Assembly: GCF_026914185.1 (NCBI RefSeq) | Contig: NC_070572.1 | Span: 372,001-436,000 of the forward strand | DNA from: Puccinia triticina | Lineage: Eukaryota; Basidiomycota; Pucciniomycetes; Pucciniales; Pucciniaceae | Direction of reading: 5' to 3' | DNA: 64,000 nucleotides | Shown: positions 10,918 through 23,700 of the stretch, one piece after another | Numbering within the stretch: position 1 is the stretch's first letter | Layout: each line of letters opens with the position of its first letter | The notes under the pieces: model-generated | Seen by the model: only the letters and a program-made list of their open reading frames with translations | Database searches by the model: none | Told to the model about the DNA's origin: nothing | Made by a program: the position numbers and the translations under genes

Positions 10918-13900
10918 ATGAGTTCTAACAACTCGTCTCGCTCGCGTACTAGGAGCAACCGCCCAGCTCTTCTCGAGGCCCAAGATCTTACCGGGGCCCC
11001 TAGGGGCCGACATGCTAAAAAATCTCAACCCCAGAATCCACCCGATGCTCCAGGGACTGAAAAGTCAACTGGACGGCCGGAATCTAGCAGAGGAGACGAA
11101 GGACGACGACATGATGATCCTGTGCCTCGAGGCAGCGAAGAGTCTCAACTCGACGATCGTTCATATCATCAGTCCGGAACAATTCCGAATACTGTACGGG
11201 AATTGGGACATCGAAGCGGAGTGGGAGGATTACCAATCCGGCCCGAAGCACCGGATGTATATGAGGAAGAGGGGCGAAGAACCGACTCCGACCCCAGGTC
11301 CCCAACCTATGGAAGAGTTGAGCCCGACTCCTCTAGCACCGTCGTTGGAGCCGATGACCCCTCAGATGCAAGAGAAGTCCTTGCTCCATTTCCCTCCGCT
11401 GTCCAGCCACCAACCAATGGTAACGGACACTCCTCCGTCGACAGCTTGGCCGCTTCCTCAGCATACGGCCAACTTGACTCAGAACATAAATTCCCTCCCG
11501 CCTCCGCCCCAGTATCCACAGGCGACGGTTCCTCAACCTCCTCCCCCAAGAGCTGCCGAGAGTTCAGATCAGAACCGCCGCAACCCTCCGTCGGGAGGAA
11601 ATCGCAGGGGGAGAGGCCGGAGAAACTCCAGACAGAACCGATCCGACCCCTGGATCCCTCCTCCAGCACAATCGAGGAATCATCAACCTTACAACTCGAC
11701 CAACGCCAGAGAGCGCCGGCGGATCTCTCATCAAATGTCCATACATTACGAGATGATCCGCCTCAACCGTACGACCCAAGCGCAATATCAAGCGCTGGAA
11801 TCTCTGCGCAATCAGAACGCCGGATACGACAATCATCATCAACACCCCGAGGACGAGCAGATGCTCGAGGATTAACCTCAGGTGAGCTCATCCCAATCCT
11901 TAAGAACTTGTTTACAAGTATCGAAAAGGTAGTTGATTCTAACTGCTCTTTGTTATCAAAACAGGTTAACAGCGATGTAACTATTAGCTTGGGTAACTTA
12001 TTGAATAGACAATCCGACTTGTATGAGCAGAAGTTTCGCTCTCTCATTTTTTCTTCCGATAACTCTATTGCTACTTTGCAACAAATTGTTAGAGCGGTAC
12101 CTCAAGTAGAATATTTGTACAAACAATCCCCGCTTGTTGTAGATACAAATAAAACTTGTAAAGATCTCTCTTCTAAGCTTGACATGGTAATCAAACAAAC
12201 TGTCTCTATTACTGATATCAAAAACATTCGAGATACTTTGGTCGAACTTAATAAGAGAGAAGACCTCTCTAAAAAAGCGTTTGATAATCTCTTTGCACTT
12301 GTCTATGATAAGTTGGAAGACAATAAAAACAATTTGAATGAGTTTGTCAATAAGTTGAAGCCCTTGAGTGAACAAACTCTTTTAAAAAATTCTCGCAATA
12401 ATTCTCTTGACTTTTTTCCTCCTTCAAACCTGACTGCTCAATCCAGCAGGGATAAAGGGAAAAATGTTGAGAAATGTCATTCTGTTGAATTGCCACCTGC
12501 TGTAGGAACTTCCAACAGTCATAAAAATCCAGAGCAAATTTGTTCTTGCCATGAAAAAATCTCTGAACTTAAGTTTGAGCATGAGCTCCTTAAAGAAGTC
12601 AATGACAAACTTGATTTCCTTGTAGAAATAGGAGAACAACCTATTAAAGACATTAATGAGAGAATTTTTTCAATGGAGAAGAAGAATGAGGAGCGCTTTT
12701 CTACTTTACTTGATAAATTGGAAGAGTTGAAAACTCTGAGCACTACTTTGGTTACTAAGTCCAGTGCTCCATCGAGTAATGTAAATGTTAATCCAAATAA
12801 CACAAGCACCTTTTCTCCTGGCCAAATTCCACAAGTAGTACCCAAACAACAAGGAAAGGAGAATTTTTTCAATGTTAACCAGACCAAAACAGAAATGGAC
12901 CCTGGTAGACTAAATGAATTGTTTGAAATTCCTATGACTACTCCTCACCAGCCCCAAATAACAACTAGACAAGATATTTCTCAAGAGTCCAGTAAAGTTA
13001 TACTACAAGGCTTGTCTAAAATGGAAGCCTGGCCTACCTTCTCTGGAGAAGGAGAATATAATCACGTAGACTTTATTGAATGGATTGATACAATTCAACA
13101 AGACTCTAGAATTGAGGACATTGTTATTACTTCTAAATTGAAAAACATGTTCACTGGTGTAGCCCATGCATGGTTTTCCAGTGTTAGATCTATGGTGGGA
13201 GATAAACCTTGGTCCTTCTGGAAAGATGCCATAAATCAGAAGTATGGGACTCCAGCATGGAGACGCAGACTTCTTATTATTTACCAGAAAGACAAATTTG
13301 TTCCTGGTACTACACCAGCAGCAACTTGGGTCACAAGACAGTATAAAAGGATCATGGCTTGTGAACCTCAAACAAATCATGAAAGTCTTATGTTTAAGCT
13401 TTTGACCCAGATGGAAGGAGATGTTAGTTTTGCTGCTCAAAATGCAATGAAAGACAATCAGACTTTAACTTCTCTTATTAATGCTTTAGAAGATATTGCA
13501 GAATATACTAACATAGGCAAGAGAAAACCTGGTTATATGCAGAATGGCAAAACTTACTCTAATCCTAATGGATCAGACAAAAATAAGGATAATTCAACTA
13601 AGTCCAATACTGAAGTCAAATGTTATTCTTGTGATAAGACAGGGCATACTTCAAGGAATTGCCCTAAAAATTCCAAGAAGGTAGCTGCTATAGGTGATGA
13701 GGATGACACAGAAAAACCTGAAGCAGATTCAGAAAGTGATTCTGGAAACCAGAAGGCTGATCCAAATGTCCTCTGTGTAATTCCTAACACTTTGGATTAT
13801 TTCATCACACCTATCAGTGGTAGCAATAAGATTGTTTCCATGACATGTCGTGGAAAAACATGTAAAGTCCTGTTAGACTCTGGAGCTTTCAAGTCAGTTG

Positions 13901-16900
13901 TAGGACAGAATTATTTATCTAAATTCTGCCCTGATTGGGAAAAATTTGTCATATCAAAATCTTATGACAAATTCCACAGTTGCTCAGACAAGCTTAACAC
14001 ATTGGGAATAGTTAAAGTGCATCTTAAGTTTGGCAACTATGTTTTCCCTACTGATTTTATTGTTATTGAAAATGCAGTTGTCAATTACTTCATAATAGGA
14101 AATGACTACTTAAGTCACTTTAAAATTTCTATTATGAATGACTCAGGCAGCTATTTCAAAATTGGTACAGATAACTTTAAACATCAATTTGTGAAAGATA
14201 AAAACAATGTAGTAGCTATGACTCAATCATTACAAGAAGCTTTCACTCAAGAAGTAATTGAGAGTTCTAAAATAAATGTAAATCTCTCTGAAATTCAGAG
14301 AAAACAATTATTTCAATTACTTTTTGACAATAAATCAGCTTTTGCCACGATAGAAGAACCATTTGGCGCAATTAAAGGCCATGAGGTTAAGATTACTTTA
14401 AGTATTGATAGACCTTATCCCCCAGTACTTCGTAAAGCACCATATCCTGCTAGTCCTAGAAGCAGAGAAGCTTTAGAAGAACATATACAGGCTCTACTTA
14501 AGCTCAAAGTAATTAGAAAAGTGGGAGCAAATGAATTAGTTGATATAACTACACCAGTTATTATTGCCTGGCATAACAACAAGTCAAGACTAGTAGGAGA
14601 CTTCAGAGCACTTAACACCTATACTAATCCTGACAGGTACCCTATGCCTAAAATTATGGAATCCTTAAGTAAACTGCATAATTCTAAATACATCACTTGC
14701 ATGGATGTACTTAAAGGATTTCACCAAAATGTTATTCACCCAGACAGCAGACAATTTTTGAGAATAGTCTGCCATCTAGGTGTATTTGAATATTTGCGCA
14801 TGCCTTTTGGTATTAAAAATGCACCATCACATTTTCAGAGAATGATGGATAGTGAATTTGCCAATGAATTGAATCAGCTTTGGCTCATTATCTACATAGA
14901 TGATATTATTGTCTTCTCTGATAATTGGGATGAGCATTTGTGCAGATTAAAAATAGTCCTAAACAAAGTCACTAAAATGAATATGAAAATTTCACTTTCC
15001 AAGTGTCAATTTGGTTTTTCTGAGTTAAAAGCCTTGGGACACATTGTTAGTGGACTTTCTCTAGGAATTGACAAGCACAGAGTAGCTGCAGTTCTTTTGA
15101 AACCTATACCACAAAACTTAAAAGAAATGCAAATGTTTTTAGGTTTTGCAGGATATTACAGGTTACACATTAAAAATTTTGGAGCTATGGCTTCCAGCCT
15201 GTATAAACTGTGTAGCCCTAGTGTAGTTTTCGAAATGACTGCAGAACGCGTAGCCGCTTATGAAGCAATTAAATTTGCTTTAACAAATGCTCCTTTGCTC
15301 TTCCATCCAGATCCTAAGTTACGCTTCATATTGTACGTCGACGCGTGCATGGAAGGAATAGGAGCAGCATTGCACCAAATCCAAATAATTGATGATAAAC
15401 CTATTGAAGGGGCCATTTGCTTTATTTCCAGACAACTCAAAGACTCAGAGAAAAAGTATGGAGCTTCTCAACTAGAGTGTCTTTGTTTAGTCTGGGCCCT
15501 TGATAAGCTTTATTATTATTTAGATGGTTGTGAATTTGATGTTATCACTGATTGTATTGCACTAAGATCTTTAGTCAATATGAAAACACCAAATAGACAC
15601 ATGCTAAGATGGCAAATTTCCATCCAAGAATGGCGTGGGTCTATGACTATAATTCACAGAGATGGTATTATCCATAAAAATGCTGATGGACTTTCTAGAT
15701 GGGCTCTTCCAAACAATTCAGATAATCCAGCTTATGACGCAGAAGATGAAGAAACAGCTGTTCCAGTTACATCTATCCTGCCTTTTCCCATGAGGATGTC
15801 TGAGTGTCTTGCTAATTGGGCTCTACCTAATGACGAAAATAATCCTGCTTTTGAAGAAGAGATTATTGATGACACTCAACCAATAATGGCAGTCTCTGTC
15901 TCAGGTTTGGCCAGTTCATTTTGGAATTTAATTGAGAAGAGCTATGAGTCCAACAAAAACACAGTTATTCTTCTCCAGCTGCTTAAATCTAAACATTCAG
16001 ATCAAGGTCTTGTAGAGAAACTTGAAGGAGTTTGGAAAAAGCATTTTTTAGAAGAAAGATTTGTACTCTTAGATGGGTTATTGTACCACAGAAGAGAACA
16101 TAATTCTTCAGTAGTACTCATATCAGATGATCATAAGAATATTATTTTGAATGAATGTCATGACAGCATTACTGCTGGACACTTTTCCAAGGAAAGAACC
16201 ATCAACAGAGTACAAGGTTTAGCCTGGTGGCCTGAATGGCGAAACCAAGTATCTAAGTACTGTGACTCCTGTGACAGATGCCAGAAAGCAAATAGGTCTA
16301 CAGGTAAGAAACTTGGTCTTTTACAAACTATTGAAGAACCTAAAGGAAGATGGGAAGTCATTAACATGGACTTTGTTACAGCACTCCCCCCTGCAGGGTC
16401 AGAAAGCTATAATGCTGTCCTAGTAGTTTGTGACAGATTCTCCAAAAGAGCCAGATTCTTACCATGTTATAAGGATAGCAGTGCTATGGACATAGCTTTG
16501 ATTTTCTGGAACAACATTGTTAGTGATGTTGGTTGTCCTAGAGTAATTATTAGTGACAGAGATCCAAAATTTACGTCAGACTTCTGGCAAAATTTATTTG
16601 AAATCCTTGGAACCAAATTGGCATTTTCAACTGCTTACCACCCTCAAACAGATGGTTTGGCTGAAAGGATGATCCAAACTTTAGAGGATATGATCAGGAG
16701 ATATTGTGCCTATGGAGTAGACTTCAAGACCAGTGATGGATATACACATGACTGGGTATCTCTCTTGCCTGCTCTAGAATTTGCTTATAATTCAAGCAAA
16801 CATTCCACAACAGGAATCACTCCTTTTGAACTCGAAAGAGGTTGGATCCCAAATATGCCTAAGGATTTCTTGCTCTCTAAAACGATTGCTTTACACCCTA

Positions 16901-17475
16901 GCTCTGAATGTTTCCAAAAAATGATGTTTCAGGCAGGTGAACAAGCAGCTACATGTGTTAAAGAAGCAACTGACTACAACAAAGAACGCTGGGATAAGAC
17001 CCATAAAGATCATAACCTTGAAATAGGCGACAGAGTTCTTATCTCAACTGTAAACTTTAACAACCTGGGAGGACCAAGGAAGTTAAAAGATGCTTTTATT
17101 GGCCCTTTTGTTATTAATAGGTTTCATGGAAGAAATGCTGTAGAAGTTATCTTGTCTGAAGAATTTAATCAGAGACACCCTACTTTTCCAATTAGCTTAT
17201 GTAAAAAGTACATTGACCCTGATGACAACTCTGTAAGAACTTCTGCAGTACCAGTTGTTCCACCAATTGAAGTGGACCAAAGTTCAAAATTGCCCCTCAA
17301 AATTTTAAAAGAGAAGACTGTAAGGAAGCAGGGAAAAGATTGCAAGTTGTTTTTAGTTAGGTTCAAGAATAGCCAACCAGATGAAGATCTATGGCTAGAA
17401 CCTGAGAATATCAGCAACAGCCAAGTCTTGCTTAGGCAATTCAGAGCTTCCAAGAGATCTAAAAATTCCTCTTGA
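10918..17475 (+). CDS. Gypsy-1 gag-pol polyprotein (2185 aa)
   Basis: Single open frame encoding all retrotransposition enzymes. Order: disordered Ser/Pro/Arg-rich region (1 to about 330), helical gag with coiled coils (340-650), capsid-like block from about 702 ([18 protein letters not shown]), CCHC knuckle from C902 ([14 protein letters not shown]), aspartic protease at D987 (LLDSGA), reverse transcriptase with YIDD at 1326-1329, RNase H from about 1470, integrase with an HHCC-type N-terminus (about 1745-1795) and catalytic D1818, D1880 and E1916 (35-residue D-E spacing), and a C-terminal chromodomain-like segment (about 2122-2185, LFLVRFKN...DLWLEPENI). The chromodomain places it with the chromoviruses. 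Gag and pol are fused without a frameshift. No break was found. Start chosen at the ATG just after the upstream ORF's TAA. Confidence 0.93.
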   Translation: MSSNNSSRSRTRSNRPALLEAQDLTGAPRGRHAKKSQPQNPPDAPGTEKSTGRPESSRGDEGRRHDDPVPRGSEESQLDDRSYHQSGTIPNTVRELGHRSGVGGLPIRPEAPDVYEEEGRRTDSDPRSPTYGRVEPDSSSTVVGADDPSDAREVLAPFPSAVQPPTNGNGHSSVDSLAASSAYGQLDSEHKFPPASAPVSTGDGSSTSSPKSCREFRSEPPQPSVGRKSQGERPEKLQTEPIRPLDPSSSTIEESSTLQLDQRQRAPADLSSNVHTLRDDPPQPYDPSAISSAGISAQSERRIRQSSSTPRGRADARGLTSGELIPILKNLFTSIEKVVDSNCSLLSKQVNSDVTISLGNLLNRQSDLYEQKFRSLIFSSDNSIATLQQIVRAVPQVEYLYKQSPLVVDTNKTCKDLSSKLDMVIKQTVSITDIKNIRDTLVELNKREDLSKKAFDNLFALVYDKLEDNKNNLNEFVNKLKPLSEQTLLKNSRNNSLDFFPPSNLTAQSSRDKGKNVEKCHSVELPPAVGTSNSHKNPEQICSCHEKISELKFEHELLKEVNDKLDFLVEIGEQPIKDINERIFSMEKKNEERFSTLLDKLEELKTLSTTLVTKSSAPSSNVNVNPNNTSTFSPGQIPQVVPKQQGKENFFNVNQTKTEMDPGRLNELFEIPMTTPHQPQITTRQDISQESSKVILQGLSKMEAWPTFSGEGEYNHVDFIEWIDTIQQDSRIEDIVITSKLKNMFTGVAHAWFSSVRSMVGDKPWSFWKDAINQKYGTPAWRRRLLIIYQKDKFVPGTTPAATWVTRQYKRIMACEPQTNHESLMFKLLTQMEGDVSFAAQNAMKDNQTLTSLINALEDIAEYTNIGKRKPGYMQNGKTYSNPNGSDKNKDNSTKSNTEVKCYSCDKTGHTSRNCPKNSKKVAAIGDEDDTEKPEADSESDSGNQKADPNVLCVIPNTLDYFITPISGSNKIVSMTCRGKTCKVLLDSGAFKSVVGQNYLSKFCPDWEKFVISKSYDKFHSCSDKLNTLGIVKVHLKFGNYVFPTDFIVIENAVVNYFIIGNDYLSHFKISIMNDSGSYFKIGTDNFKHQFVKDKNNVVAMTQSLQEAFTQEVIESSKINVNLSEIQRKQLFQLLFDNKSAFATIEEPFGAIKGHEVKITLSIDRPYPPVLRKAPYPASPRSREALEEHIQALLKLKVIRKVGANELVDITTPVIIAWHNNKSRLVGDFRALNTYTNPDRYPMPKIMESLSKLHNSKYITCMDVLKGFHQNVIHPDSRQFLRIVCHLGVFEYLRMPFGIKNAPSHFQRMMDSEFANELNQLWLIIYIDDIIVFSDNWDEHLCRLKIVLNKVTKMNMKISLSKCQFGFSELKALGHIVSGLSLGIDKHRVAAVLLKPIPQNLKEMQMFLGFAGYYRLHIKNFGAMASSLYKLCSPSVVFEMTAERVAAYEAIKFALTNAPLLFHPDPKLRFILYVDACMEGIGAALHQIQIIDDKPIEGAICFISRQLKDSEKKYGASQLECLCLVWALDKLYYYLDGCEFDVITDCIALRSLVNMKTPNRHMLRWQISIQEWRGSMTIIHRDGIIHKNADGLSRWALPNNSDNPAYDAEDEETAVPVTSILPFPMRMSECLANWALPNDENNPAFEEEIIDDTQPIMAVSVSGLASSFWNLIEKSYESNKNTVILLQLLKSKHSDQGLVEKLEGVWKKHFLEERFVLLDGLLYHRREHNSSVVLISDDHKNIILNECHDSITAGHFSKERTINRVQGLAWWPEWRNQVSKYCDSCDRCQKANRSTGKKLGLLQTIEEPKGRWEVINMDFVTALPPAGSESYNAVLVVCDRFSKRARFLPCYKDSSAMDIALIFWNNIVSDVGCPRVIISDRDPKFTSDFWQNLFEILGTKLAFSTAYHPQTDGLAERMIQTLEDMIRRYCAYGVDFKTSDGYTHDWVSLLPALEFAYNSSKHSTTGITPFELERGWIPNMPKDFLLSKTIALHPSSECFQKMMFQAGEQAATCVKEATDYNKERWDKTHKDHNLEIGDRVLISTVNFNNLGGPRKLKDAFIGPFVINRFHGRNAVEVILSEEFNQRHPTFPISLCKKYIDPDDNSVRTSAVPVVPPIEVDQSSKLPLKILKEKTVRKQGKDCKLFLVRFKNSQPDEDLWLEPENISNSQVLLRQFRASKRSKNSS

Positions 17476-17488
17476 AGAGTAATTTTTT

Positions 17489-17500
17489 GGTGGGGGCGAA
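17489..17500 (+). other. Gypsy-1 polypurine tract
   Basis: GGTGGGGGCGAA directly before the 3' LTR. Gypsy-2 has a comparable tract at 26694-26706. Confidence 0.7.
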
Positions 17501-18346
17501 TGTCAGACACTGAGACACTAAGTCCATGTGTCTACAATGGATAGTACATGTCTTATAACCTAATGGTTAAAGACTGCTTTAATAATTGCCTCACGTACAT
17601 GAAGTCAAGAGTTCAATTCCCTGTCATTACATTAATTATGTACCTTTTATTCATATGTACTATTATTATGTACTTATTAGATATTTCACATTCTTTTGAA
17701 TATGTAATTAACCTTATTTCACACTGATTACATAGTTGTACATACAGAGAGAGATAATCTTATCTCTCTGTATTTATCCTGATTAAGCTCAATTTATGTA
17801 CAAATGGGGAGATTACATACCCATTTGTGTAAATCCCCTTCTGAATTCCGTGATCACTCCTCCTTGGAGTTAAGGATCCTTCAGGACCTTGACTCGAAGG
17901 AGGGAGCTGATCCCTGCAATATAAAAAGGGAGGTCTCTCCCCTGTAGAGATTCTCCCACCAAAGATTATTGCCATACAAACCCGTGTACCTTACTGAAAA
18001 TACAGTGAGTGGGGTTTATACATAATCTACTAACCTTTTCTTCCCTTACAGCCTTATCTTCTCTTCGTGTATCCTTCCCCTAGGTACAGGTGTTATTATC
18101 ACACCTGTAACCTAGAAGATAAGGGAGATTACTCCTTATACCGCAACGGCGCTTGGCTGATTTTCGCCGCGTCCCCTTACTTACGTAAAGGGTGCCAGTC
18201 CCTCCGCCTCTCGGCGTCGAGTTGGACTTTCTTCCACTGGCTTTTAGCTATAGTGTGACCCTAAACTTGCTTCCGCTACTTTACCGCCGCGGACCGCAAC
18301 CAAAAATCCCATCAGCACCGAGTCACATAAGAGACCGGCGCTGACA
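17501..18346 (+). repeat. Gypsy-1 3' LTR
   Basis: Same length as the 5' LTR and identical to it apart from about two substitutions. It is followed by the target duplication CTGAC. Confidence 0.95.
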
Positions 18347-18667
18347 CTGACTGAGAGAGAAACTTCTGGAACGTGGTTCAGGCGCACAACTTTACATGTG
18401 ACATGTACTTGACATTTCATCCAACAATTTTTCCCTTTGACATCCTTTCAAAACCTCTTCCCACAGAATCAATTATCCAGACATCAAATTCAGCTGGAAA
18501 GCAAACTTAATTATAAATTAAGGGGTATTCAAATTTGGCTAGGTCTGACTTGCATGCACTTTTGAAAGTTTGTGTTCAAGTTAATTCTTGAACACTGAGT
18601 TGCAAAATTGCATGCAAGTCACATTGTACTACACCCCCAAACCTTCTTGAATGTTTTTCTGCAAGTT

Positions 18668-19902
18668 TGTCAGCCGGGATACCATTCTAAAATAGAGCCC
18701 CGCCTGCAGCTCCGGTAGCGCAGCCAAGAGCACCGTAAACTGGGTGCAGAGCAGACCGCAGCGCGGACCTCTGCGCAGCATAGATTAGTTTTGATTGTTT
18801 TAATTACTTGCAAATAGCTTCCTAGAGAAGCTAGACACCAAGAGGACCGCCGCGCGGTCCAGAACCTCTTCTGTACAATATATTCCAACTAAGTACAAGT
18901 AACAAAACCAAGGGAGCCTGTATGAAAAGACCCCCTCAGAAAACCCACGTAATACTCAGCAGAAAGCCACTGGTTGTGTGAAGACTACGTGGGCTTGGTA
19001 GCGGCTAAATCACTCAGCCTGTAATACCTGGTCGCATGGAAACAACAGTCGCCGGTAGGCGTCTAAACAACCAAGCCACGCGACTCAGAGAACTACAGTA
19101 CCTGGTCGCGTGGTAATAATCTTCTTCCGAGCTCCGTCGCAGCAACAGTAGCGGAAAGACTCGGATACGAATCGCCGAAGAGCTCCGCATAGGAAATGAC
19201 TCCTAGTGATCCTCTACTCGAGAGCAGAAGATCTCTAGCGTGTCATTCCGAGTAGAACTCAGTAAACAGGTTCTGAGAAGGAAGAATCCTCCTTGCGACC
19301 AGTATCCAAGAGATACGGGTCTTAAGAGTAGCAAGACCAGTAAAGAGGCTGTGCCTTCAAACAAAATGTATTGGAAGGCCAGCCAGGAGAATAGCGAGCC
19401 GACGAGCCTCCCAGAAACAGCATAAAAAGCCGGTGTTGGGAGGACTCTGGCTCCCCAGAATCGTCAATCACTTTAACCGCCCAGCAGCGCACTACTTCGC
19501 CAAACATATTCGTTGATCAGTTCGCTCTCAGCTTGTGTTAGATTGTTTTTAGATTCATTGCTCGTCGCTGGACTCCTGCTCCAACAGTAAGTCCAGCTCA
19601 TTTTCTCTTTATCATCTCGGGAGTAATCCCCATCAATTATATACTTGGGAACTTGTCGAACAACCCCCGCTTGTCGGACCCCAGACAACACAGGACATAC
19701 TACCCCTGCTTGTCAGGCCCTGTAAGAACCGCCCCGGAGGGCACCTTAACCATTCCGCTGCTCTTGCGGCCCCTCCGTTACATCCCATCAGGGATATAAA
19801 TCTTTATAAACCATCATCTTACCGCGTCTACAGACGCGCCCACTCGCCGCAGTCACTCGTGTAGCTAGAGGACTCCGTGTCTTGGCATCACCGAGCCTGA
19901 CA
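18668..19902 (+). repeat. Gypsy-2 5' LTR
   Basis: Starts TGTCAGCCGGGATACC and ends CCGAGCCTGACA. A CATAAAAAG TATA-like word lies near 19423. It is followed by ATTGGGGGTCTGGCCGGGA, the shared primer-site-like sequence. Confidence 0.95.
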
Positions 19903-20095
19903 ATTGGGGGTCTGGCCGGGAACTTATCCCAAAAAACCAGAAAAAATCCTACTTTTTCGTCTATCTGACAATTAACCAAACCAAACCAACCCCTAAAGCT
20001 CTTTTAGCTTATATCACCGTTAGATTGTGTCTAGAAAACTCTGCAGTTTGAGCACGGCGCGCTATATCGCACCATTAGATTGACTTTTTAGTCTA

Positions 20096-20244
20096 GTAAA
20101 GCTCAAAGACCGCGCTCTTTCGCGCGCAACTTACCCCTGAACAATTCAGAAGCTACTAATCCTTCAGAATTATCTCCTATCATCTCTTTACTCGCTTTTG
20201 AACCTCCCTAACTTGCTTTTTGCGTTCTTATTTTACCACATCAG
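20096..20244 (+). other. Predicted leader intron of Gypsy-2 (creates a start codon)
   Basis: Donor GTAAAGCTC after A20095, a CCCTAAC branch-like word near 20207, and acceptor CCACATCAG ending at 20244. Joining A20095 to TG20245-20246 gives an ATG in frame with the small ORF that follows. A second acceptor-like GCCTAG ahead of TGGCCG at 20563 would do the same for another short frame. Confidence 0.55.
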
Positions 20245-20540
20245 TGGCTCATTTACAACAGAACGCCGAGCTGATCCAATATTACCTCCGCTATCTTAAA
20301 CTCAGAAACAAAGAGTTTATTAAAAACTACCAGCCGGACGACTTTGAAAAGTTAACCTGCGAAGAAAGAATCCAACTCGGCACGATCCTAGTTGAAAAGA
20401 GCAAGAAAAAGGATTTAGAGGCTCGAATCACTCTGAACTTTTTACTCAACGAACACCGGTTGAATAGAATTCAAAGAAAAAAAGAAAGAATTAAATCGCC
20501 TTTTTTCGCGTACTTAAAAATTTACTTTGAAGAATTCTAA
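20245..20540 (+). CDS. Upstream ORF of Gypsy-2 (98 aa if started at the splice-made ATG)
   Basis: Small, basic, helical protein (starts AHLQQNAELIQYYLRYLKLR after the spliced Met; ends FFAYLKIYFEEF). It sits in the same place as the Gypsy-1 upstream ORF but shares no evident sequence with it. No known domain. The open frame extends 5' to 20220 but only through predicted intron sequence, so the splice-made start is preferred. Confidence 0.45.
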
Positions 20541-20563
20541 CAAATTATTAATTCTTCCGCCTA

Positions 20564-20668
20564 GTGGCCGAACAAAACAAGGAAAAAACAAGCTCCTTTA
20601 CCGCAAAGGAAGCCGAGAAGTTTGAGAATCCCGTATTAAGCGATTCTGAAGCAGACGAACTCGGTTAG
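20564..20668 (+). CDS. Possible second small upstream ORF of Gypsy-2
   Basis: A 34-codon frame after an acceptor-like GCCTAG; it reads AEQNKEKTSSFTAKEAEKF and ends at TAG near 20668. It would start with ATG only if the leader donor at A20095 is joined to TG20564-20565. Acidic, no motif. Weakly supported; listed because it repeats the AG-then-TG pattern of the other two upstream frames. Confidence 0.25.
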   Translation: MAEQNKEKTSSFTAKEAEKFENPVLSDSEADELG

Positions 20669-20744
20669 TCCAAGTTTCTATAGCAAATAATCCGTATAAA
20701 AACAATAAAACATAAAAAAAAAAAAAAAAAAAACATAAACTAAC

Positions 20745-23700
20745 ATGTCCACCCAATTGAGCAGACCCAATCTCGAAGGACCTCTGCCCACCCCCAAGAG
20801 GCATCCTCGACAAGCCACTGGCGGCGGAAGCCAAGGAAGTGGCGGAAGAGGAGGAAGCCGCGGAGGAAGAGGAAGCCGAGGAGGTAGCCGCCGAGCCTCC
20901 CAAGGAGAAGACTCCGAAGCTGAGCTCCTTGAAATTCAAGAAGAAGGACCCAGCTCCGGTTCCGAGTACCTCGACGACCACCTCGACCAATCCAGCGAGG
21001 ACTATCCTCAAGACGAAAGAACAGCTAATCAAGCTGGACAAGACCAAGGACTTAGTCCGCGACCACGTCCTGAACTGGCAGGAGTGTGTAGCTCTCCAAG
21101 CGAAAGGAGGAGCGACAGAAGAGCTGCGAACAGCTCTCCGCAGAGCTCAAGAGAGCCAGAAAATGGCGCAGAAGTTGATGACTCAAAAACAGCTAGAGTC
21201 TTACGTCGAGGGTTGGAATCCTTGGACGGTGATGAAGCAACTCTACCCAGCCAGAAACACCGGGAAAAAGCGCAAAGCACCCCCAACTCAAGCAGCCAGA
21301 GACGACATCATCCGATGGAAGCGCCTGATGAAGGTGGCGGACACACTATACAAGGCTTACGATCACCTACAATAGACAGAGACTTTATTTTTTCTTTGTT
21401 TGAGAATGTATACAGTAATCTAGACAAATTACATTACAACTCAAATAATTACCATAAAACTACTGTCTCCAAAATTATTGATTGTTATAAAGCCACAAGT
21501 AACATGATTGAGACCGGCGTAAAAAAATCGCTGGAATTGTCCCAAGAGCCTTTTGTTAAGATCCCAGAACTGAGAGAAATAGTTCAGAAAACTGAGAGAG
21601 AACTCCGTGACATAGTTAAAACTGTTGCTGCAGTAAGAGACTCCAATCTCACAGCGCAGGACAAATTAACTGATCTTGACATCAGCCTGGCGGACTTCAA
21701 AAATGAAGTAATCACCATGATTAAATCTGAGATAATGGTAGCTCAGCGTGAGCGTGAGGAGCACCAATCTGCTCAGTTAAGAATTCTGATTGACCTTGTC
21801 AGCAACCAGGATGACACAATCAAAGAAGTTGCCAAACAAATCACTCAGTCTGTTTCGGAACAAATTAGCACTTTGAAAATTGAGATTAAGTCCCTTAAAC
21901 AGGCAGCCTCTGGTATTCAAACTCCGCCCCACATGACCAATAAGGCGGAATCCATTGTTCAAGAAGAATTACAATTCAATAACCCTTTCTTGAACACAAA
22001 AGAGAGAGTCTTTCAACATAAAGAAAGATCAATGCCTCCCAAAAAAGAGGAACCTGTTGAACAAACCCCTCCTTACCAAAACCAAGCAAGACAGACCTCA
22101 TCACATTTGAGCAACTTTGATATGTTTGCAATGAACAAACTCTTGCCACCCATCAAAGAATGGCCCAAATTCACCGGCGAAGGAGAATATGATCACATAT
22201 ACTTTATGAATTACATAGATCATCTCCTTGAGTCCTACAAAGCGTCAGATGAAATAGTGACATCCAGATTACCCCGATTGTTTGAAGGCATGGCCTTAGA
22301 TTGGTTTGTAGGAAAAAAGAAATCAGTTGGCAAAATCAGCTGGAAGGAATGGAAGAAACTGATCCACTTACAATACGGCACTGACGTCTGGGAAGATAAA
22401 ATGCTTGCCGCATATGAAACCGACTTCTTTGACCCTATGAAACATGTGCCTTACAAATGGTGCTTGACACAAAAGAAGAGAATTGACTGCATATATGATC
22501 AACCTTCTCAAAAATTTGTCACCGAGAAAATCTTGAAAAAGTGTCGGGGTGACTTAGAGCATGATGTAATGTGTCGCCTGCGAGATCCTGACGTAGACTT
22601 AGCAGAGTTAGTCTCAGTTATAGAATTGGTGATTGCTGCAAAAGGTTTAGATAAGAAGCCCAAATCTTATGAAGAAAGAAAGAGTGCTGTGTATAGAGAT
22701 AATGCGCCCACCGGCACAAAACCTGCTGAAACTGCGCCAAAAAAGGCTAATATTCCTGAGTGTTATAATTGCGGGGAAAAGGGCCATAAGAGACCTGAGT
22801 GCCCCAAACCCCGCAGAAGGATTAACAACATTGAGGTGTTTACAGATGACGAAGGCGACTCTGACACTGGATCCCAGTTTGATATAGTACATTTTGAAAA
22901 TGACCGGGAGAGTGTCACCGGGGATTGTGGATCCGAACCAATAGCCCGCTGCAACGTGATTCAAGCAGACTTGGGTGACCCCCTTCACATTACAGTAATC
23001 CAAGGTGATTCAAACTTGCCACAAAAATGGAACCCTTCCGCTGGAGTCGGACATGTATCTGATGCCAAATTGATGACTAATAAGCCAGAAGAAGGTATGA
23101 GTTATACCCTAGGCAAAACAAGTTACACTACTGTGCTCTATGATGGTAAAGAAGTTAAAGCTCTCCTAGATATTGGAGCCTTCTGTTCATGTACCAGTAC
23201 CAACTTGTTGAGCCGGTACTATCCAGGATGGCGGGAGAAATTACTCCCAACCCCGCGTGCCAAGTTTAGTAGTTGTAATTCTGCACTTAAGCCTATAGGA
23301 GTTGTAAAGATGCCACTAATTTTCCCGCACACCAAGGGTTCACTTAGACTACATATAGAATTTGTAGTGTTAGAAGATGCTGTGTGTGATTACCTAATCT
23401 TGGGAAATGATGCATTCTGTCTTTACGGGATAGATGTTTTCCAAAGTAAAGACAGGTTCTACACTATAGGTGGAGATTGGAAAAGGAAGTTTGAGATATG
23501 TAACATCAATTTCCAGAGCCCTGTAAAAGGAAACCAAGACGAGAAAGAGCTGAACCGTTTCCGTCAAGATTACATGTCTCAAGCTGCCGTCAGTGACACG
23601 CTGAGCAAAGACCAACATCTAGATGTGTTAAAAATTTGCTTTGAACATGAAGAAGCTTTCTGCACAAAAGAGGAGCCCATAGGTAATATCTCCGGACATG

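Larger units (their letters stand above)
8940..18346 (+). mobile_element. Gypsy-1: complete chromodomain Ty3/Gypsy retrotransposon
   Basis: 9407 bp with two 846-bp LTRs (8940-9785 and 17501-18346) that differ at only two positions that I could find (CTCATG/CTCACG and AAGTGAG/AAGGGAG). The 5-bp duplication CTGAC flanks it (8935-8939 and 18347-18351). Internal order is primer-site-like start, leader intron, upstream ORF, single gag-pol ORF, purine tract. Near-identical LTRs and an open gag-pol indicate very recent insertion and possible autonomy. It lies inside a Copia LTR. Confidence 0.95.
6507..18426 (-). repeat. Solo Copia-type LTR, split by two later insertions
   Basis: Read on the minus strand the LTR starts TGTTGGATGAAATGT at 18426 and ends at 6507. 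It is flanked on both sides by the 5-bp duplication ATTTT (6502-6506 and 18427-18431). The LTR itself is only 6507-6932, about 8872-8934 and 18347-18426 (roughly 570 bp). The rest is a nested LTR-like element (6933-8867) and the complete Gypsy-1 (8940-18346). Related LTRs are at 28289-28650 and 28670-36936. Confidence 0.75.

Noticed and set aside
11012..11875. 287-codon Pro-rich frame overlapping the Gypsy-1 gag-pol N-terminus in another frame
   Set aside because: It overlaps the disordered GC-rich start of gag-pol. It could be a dual-coding frame, but the same region is repetitive in composition and nothing supports independent translation.
10173..17510. Minus-strand frames opposite the Gypsy-1 ORFs
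   Set aside because: Shadows of a strongly supported gag-pol and upstream ORF on the plus strand.
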